Source of the DNA: an uncultured Oscillospiraceae bacterium
Lineage (GTDB): Bacteria; Bacillota; Clostridia; Oscillospirales; Acutalibacteraceae
Length of the DNA stretch: 7,685 nt
Direction of reading: 5' to 3'
Assembly (NCBI GenBank): GCA_905193585.1
Contig: CAJJPG010000088.1
Span: 1 to 7,685 of the forward strand
The translations under genes and the position numbers were made by a program. Below, one piece after another: positions 5,838 through 7,685 of the stretch. How positions within the stretch are numbered: position 1 is the stretch's first letter; every line of letters starts with the position of its first letter. The notes under the pieces were generated by a model, which had not been told where the DNA came from, made no database searches, and worked only from the letters and a program-made list of their open reading frames with translations.

Positions 5838-6632
5838 TCATATTTCGCAGGCCTCGTCTGCTTCTTCCTCATCAGGCGGTTGATGGGTTATTCCCGTTTG
5901 CTGATTATCAAAATTCCGTGTTTCAAAGCTTTGTTCACGGATAAACTCCTTATCTTTTAAATAATCAAAACAGCTTTGAATCAGCACAAGCTCATCAGCC
6001 GCAGCCTCTCTGTATGCTCCGCTGCCGTAGCTGTACGCCGTAACCGTAAAATTCCGGTTATTACAATGCCGAAATTCGCAATTTTCACGGTACAACCTAC
6101 TTTCCGTTATCCGATAAGCCGGAGGATGACCCGACAAAACAAATTTATCGACCGCACCCATATTAACAGTTGAAAAAATAAGGGTATTGCCGTTTGCCGC
6201 CTTATCAAGCTTTTCCTTTTGCGCCTTACAATAGCCCTCGGCAAATTCTCCGCCCATTTCCCAATCGCATTGCATATGCCGTTTAACAGGTTGCTTTATC
6301 TGTTCTAAATACAAGCACTTGCTTTGCAAGACCTTTAAATCTGCCTGTGCAGAATACGAATAAGCGTAAAAGGCTGAATAATGCTCAACACTCTGACCTT
6401 TAAAATAAACATAACCCTCTTGATCTCTATCCATAAATTCTACGCCGAGATAATCCGGACGCTGATATTTTCCGTCCGCAACGGTTTTGTAAAGTTCATC
6501 AAACGCTTTCAGACCCTATTCATTAAGAAAACCGTTTACTGCATTTTCAATAAGCTTTAAGTGATGCGGCGTAAGGTTGCTACCGTCATTTGTCTTTTCA
6601 AGAATCGTACACGCTTTATCTATTAAAGTCAT
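5838..6632 (-). pseudogene. Unrecognised ICE operon gene interrupted by an in-frame amber codon
   Basis: I do not recognise the family. A gene starts at the ATG at 6632, with AAAGG nine bases ahead, 16 bases after the XF1762 stop. It reads 38 codons (MTLIDKACTILEKTNDG...GFLNE), meets TAG at 6516-6518, then stays in the same frame (GLKAFDELYKTVADGKYQR...) to TGA at 5838. That gives 264 amino-acid positions counting the TAG. The sequence on both sides of the TAG reads as one protein, and a single base change from CAG (Gln) explains it. The product would be soluble, rich in Tyr and Glu, with YVYFKGQSVEHYSAFYAYSYS near its middle and an acidic tail (PPDEEEADEACEI). Translation could restart at the ATG at 6434 to give 198 residues, but no good ribosome binding site precedes it. 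Alternatives are TAG readthrough or a sequencing error. Confidence 0.65.
6516..6518 (-). other. In-frame TAG codon inside a gene
   Basis: This is codon 39 of the frame beginning at 6632, in the context FLNE-TAG-GLKAF. None of the nine other genes in this window ends in TAG: six end in TAA and three in TGA. That is compatible with chance, but it also means nothing in the window shows TAG being used as a stop. Confidence 0.9.
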
Positions 6633-6648
6633 ATAAGGTTTCCTTTCA

Positions 6649-7089
6649 TTAAATCAGTTTATAATATAAACGCTTTTTGCAGGTGTTAGGACTGTTGTTT
6701 CTCGGACGGCTTTTAACATTCCAATTCCCACCTCCGCAAACGCCCTGTTCAGACCATCCCGCGGCTTTCAGACTTGCCCCGTTTTCGGTTATGAGAATAT
6801 AGGTTATTATCTTTGTATATCCCATTTCCTTTGCAATGCGGGCGCAAGCAGCATAGAGAAAGCTGCAAGCGTTTTTAAACCCGTCGGTGCAAAGCCTTGT
6901 TATTTCGGCGGTTGTACCGTTATCAAGATAACGGGAAACAGGGCGCCCCGTTATCGCAACGCCCCGCAGCTTTCCTTTTTCATCGACTGCTCCTATGCAG
7001 AACTTACAGCCCTGCACCTTACCGTGATGTCTATGGTTTTGAATAACAAAATCGTTTGCACATTTAAGCGTTAAAGGAACAACTGTCAC
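6649..7089 (-). CDS. XF1762-family GNAT-like protein
   Basis: This 146-residue protein matches the XF1762 family, small acetyltransferase-fold proteins carried by phages and mobile elements. Landmarks in order are: NHRHHGKVQGCKFCIGAV near the N-terminus (about 18-35); GVAITGRPVSRYLDNG (42-57); EITRLCTDGFKNACSFLYAACARIAKEMGY (62-91); an IITYIL strand; GASLKAAGWSEQG (about 104-116); and a basic tail with NSPNTCKKRLYYKL. Active chemistry and substrate are unknown. The fold suggests acyl-CoA use, and relatives are proposed to modify nucleic acid or protein. The start is GTG at 7089, overlapping the previous gene's stop as GTGA, so translation is probably coupled. No strong ribosome binding site is seen. 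It shares an operon with the PP-loop gene, which makes a joint modification role conceivable. Confidence 0.8.
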   Translation of the reverse strand: MTVVPLTLKCANDFVIQNHRHHGKVQGCKFCIGAVDEKGKLRGVAITGRPVSRYLDNGTTAEITRLCTDGFKNACSFLYAACARIAKEMGYTKIITYILITENGASLKAAGWSEQGVCGGGNWNVKSRPRNNSPNTCKKRLYYKLI

Positions 7090-7685
7090 GGCTCTAATTC
7101 TTCACCCGCTTCTTTATCCGCCGCCTCGCAATTAAGCGGCACGCGAAACTCATCACCCTCATACATCTTATCCCATATTTCTTTTTCTCCCTTATCCACA
7201 CCGCAGTCAGGATTTCCCTGCAAATAAATATCCTGATCCTCAATACATTTTTTAAGACAGTCCTCAAGCTCATCGGTGTGAACATAGCTGCCGCATATCC
7301 ACTCGACATATAAGGAATTAAGAATATTGGGATAAGTCATAAGGGTATCAATCTGCCGTGCCGTTAAATCGGGTTCGGAAAGCATAATCTCATAATCATT
7401 GTATATATTGGTTTGAAATGCGCGGTCTATAATTTCCTCCGGTGGCAAGGTTTTCAGTTCGTTTTTGTGCGCGGCATTCTCATTTTGTACCTTTGCCGCC
7501 AACAGCTTTGCTCTCTCGTTTCGGTACACTTCATTTACAAGCTTGAATGTGAATTCGGTACAATCGGGAGCAGGGCAATCCATATAGAATTTTTCTTTAA
7601 TTACATCAGTCGCAAGAAGCAAATCGGGTGTATTTAAAAGAGCGGCTATATTCGGCTCTGCCAACGGCATTGCTTTTAGGTTACT
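7086..7685 (-). CDS. DUF3848-like protein, cut by the window edge
   Basis: The frame is open to the right edge of the window, and the first ATG inside it (7670) has no ribosome binding site in the 15 bases visible before it, so the true start probably lies outside. At least 194 residues are visible from that ATG, ending in TGA. The segment KTLPPEEIIDRAFQTNIYNDYEIMLSEPDLTARQIDTLMTYPN resembles DUF3848, a small domain common in clostridial conjugative elements; PPEEII lies at about 76-81 counted from the ATG. The protein is acidic, soluble and helical, with no membrane helix. The C-terminal third has several Cys residues but no recognisable metal motif. Its function is unknown. It overlaps the XF1762 gene by 4 bases as the first visible member of the operon. 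Confidence 0.65.
   Translation of the reverse strand, partial: SNLKAMPLAEPNIAALLNTPDLLLATDVIKEKFYMDCPAPDCTEFTFKLVNEVYRNERAKLLAAKVQNENAAHKNELKTLPPEEIIDRAFQTNIYNDYEIMLSEPDLTARQIDTLMTYPNILNSLYVEWICGSYVHTDELEDCLKKCIEDQDIYLQGNPDCGVDKGEKEIWDKMYEGDEFRVPLNCEAADKEAGEELEP

Noticed and set aside
7094..7309. Overlapping minus-strand frame inside the DUF3848-like gene
   Set aside because: It is an alternative frame of a better-supported gene, Arg/Met-rich as shadow frames often are, and lacks its own ribosome binding site.

Overview
This window looks like part of an integrative conjugative element (ICE), or a related conjugative plasmid segment, from a low-to-moderate GC Gram-positive bacterium. Gut-type Clostridia are the best guess. 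The evidence is strong GGAGG-type ribosome binding sites with TTG and GTG starts, a pSK41/Tn1549-style type IV secretion gene set, and accessory families typical of such elements. No host marker gene is present, so the taxon is an inference.

All genes lie on the minus strand and read from right to left. They form one tightly packed, often overlapping operon from the right edge down to about 848. In order of transcription it holds: a DUF3848-like protein cut by the right edge (7086-7685); an XF1762-type GNAT-like protein (6649-7089); an unrecognised gene broken by an in-frame amber codon (5838-6632); a membrane-anchored TrsD-like protein (5123-5815); a PP-loop protein of the PAPS-reductase/DndC-like family (4150-5130); a VirB4/TrsE-type conjugation ATPase (2340-4172); a membrane-anchored M23/LytM peptidase (1508-2284); a 51-residue membrane protein (1360-1515); and a winged-helix DNA-binding protein (848-1291). 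The TrsD-like protein, the ATPase and the M23 peptidase probably belong to one mating-pore machine. In that machine the ATPase powers transfer or pilus assembly, the TrsD-like partner recruits it to the membrane, and the peptidase opens the cell wall. The PP-loop gene sits between two T4SS genes that are normally neighbours. Together with the XF1762 gene it could be a nucleic-acid modification or anti-restriction module, but that is inference only.

Left of about 850 the composition drops sharply: 17 G or C in the 120 bases 641-760. The operon gives way to a 231-base palindrome-rich intergenic region and then a small serine recombinase of the resolvase/invertase type (26-616). A near-palindrome resembling a recombination site lies just past its stop codon at the left edge. 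This looks like a boundary between the ICE operon and a separately acquired recombinase module.

No tRNA, rRNA, CRISPR array or insertion-sequence end was seen. No gene-free stretch exceeds 300 bases; the largest is 617-847.
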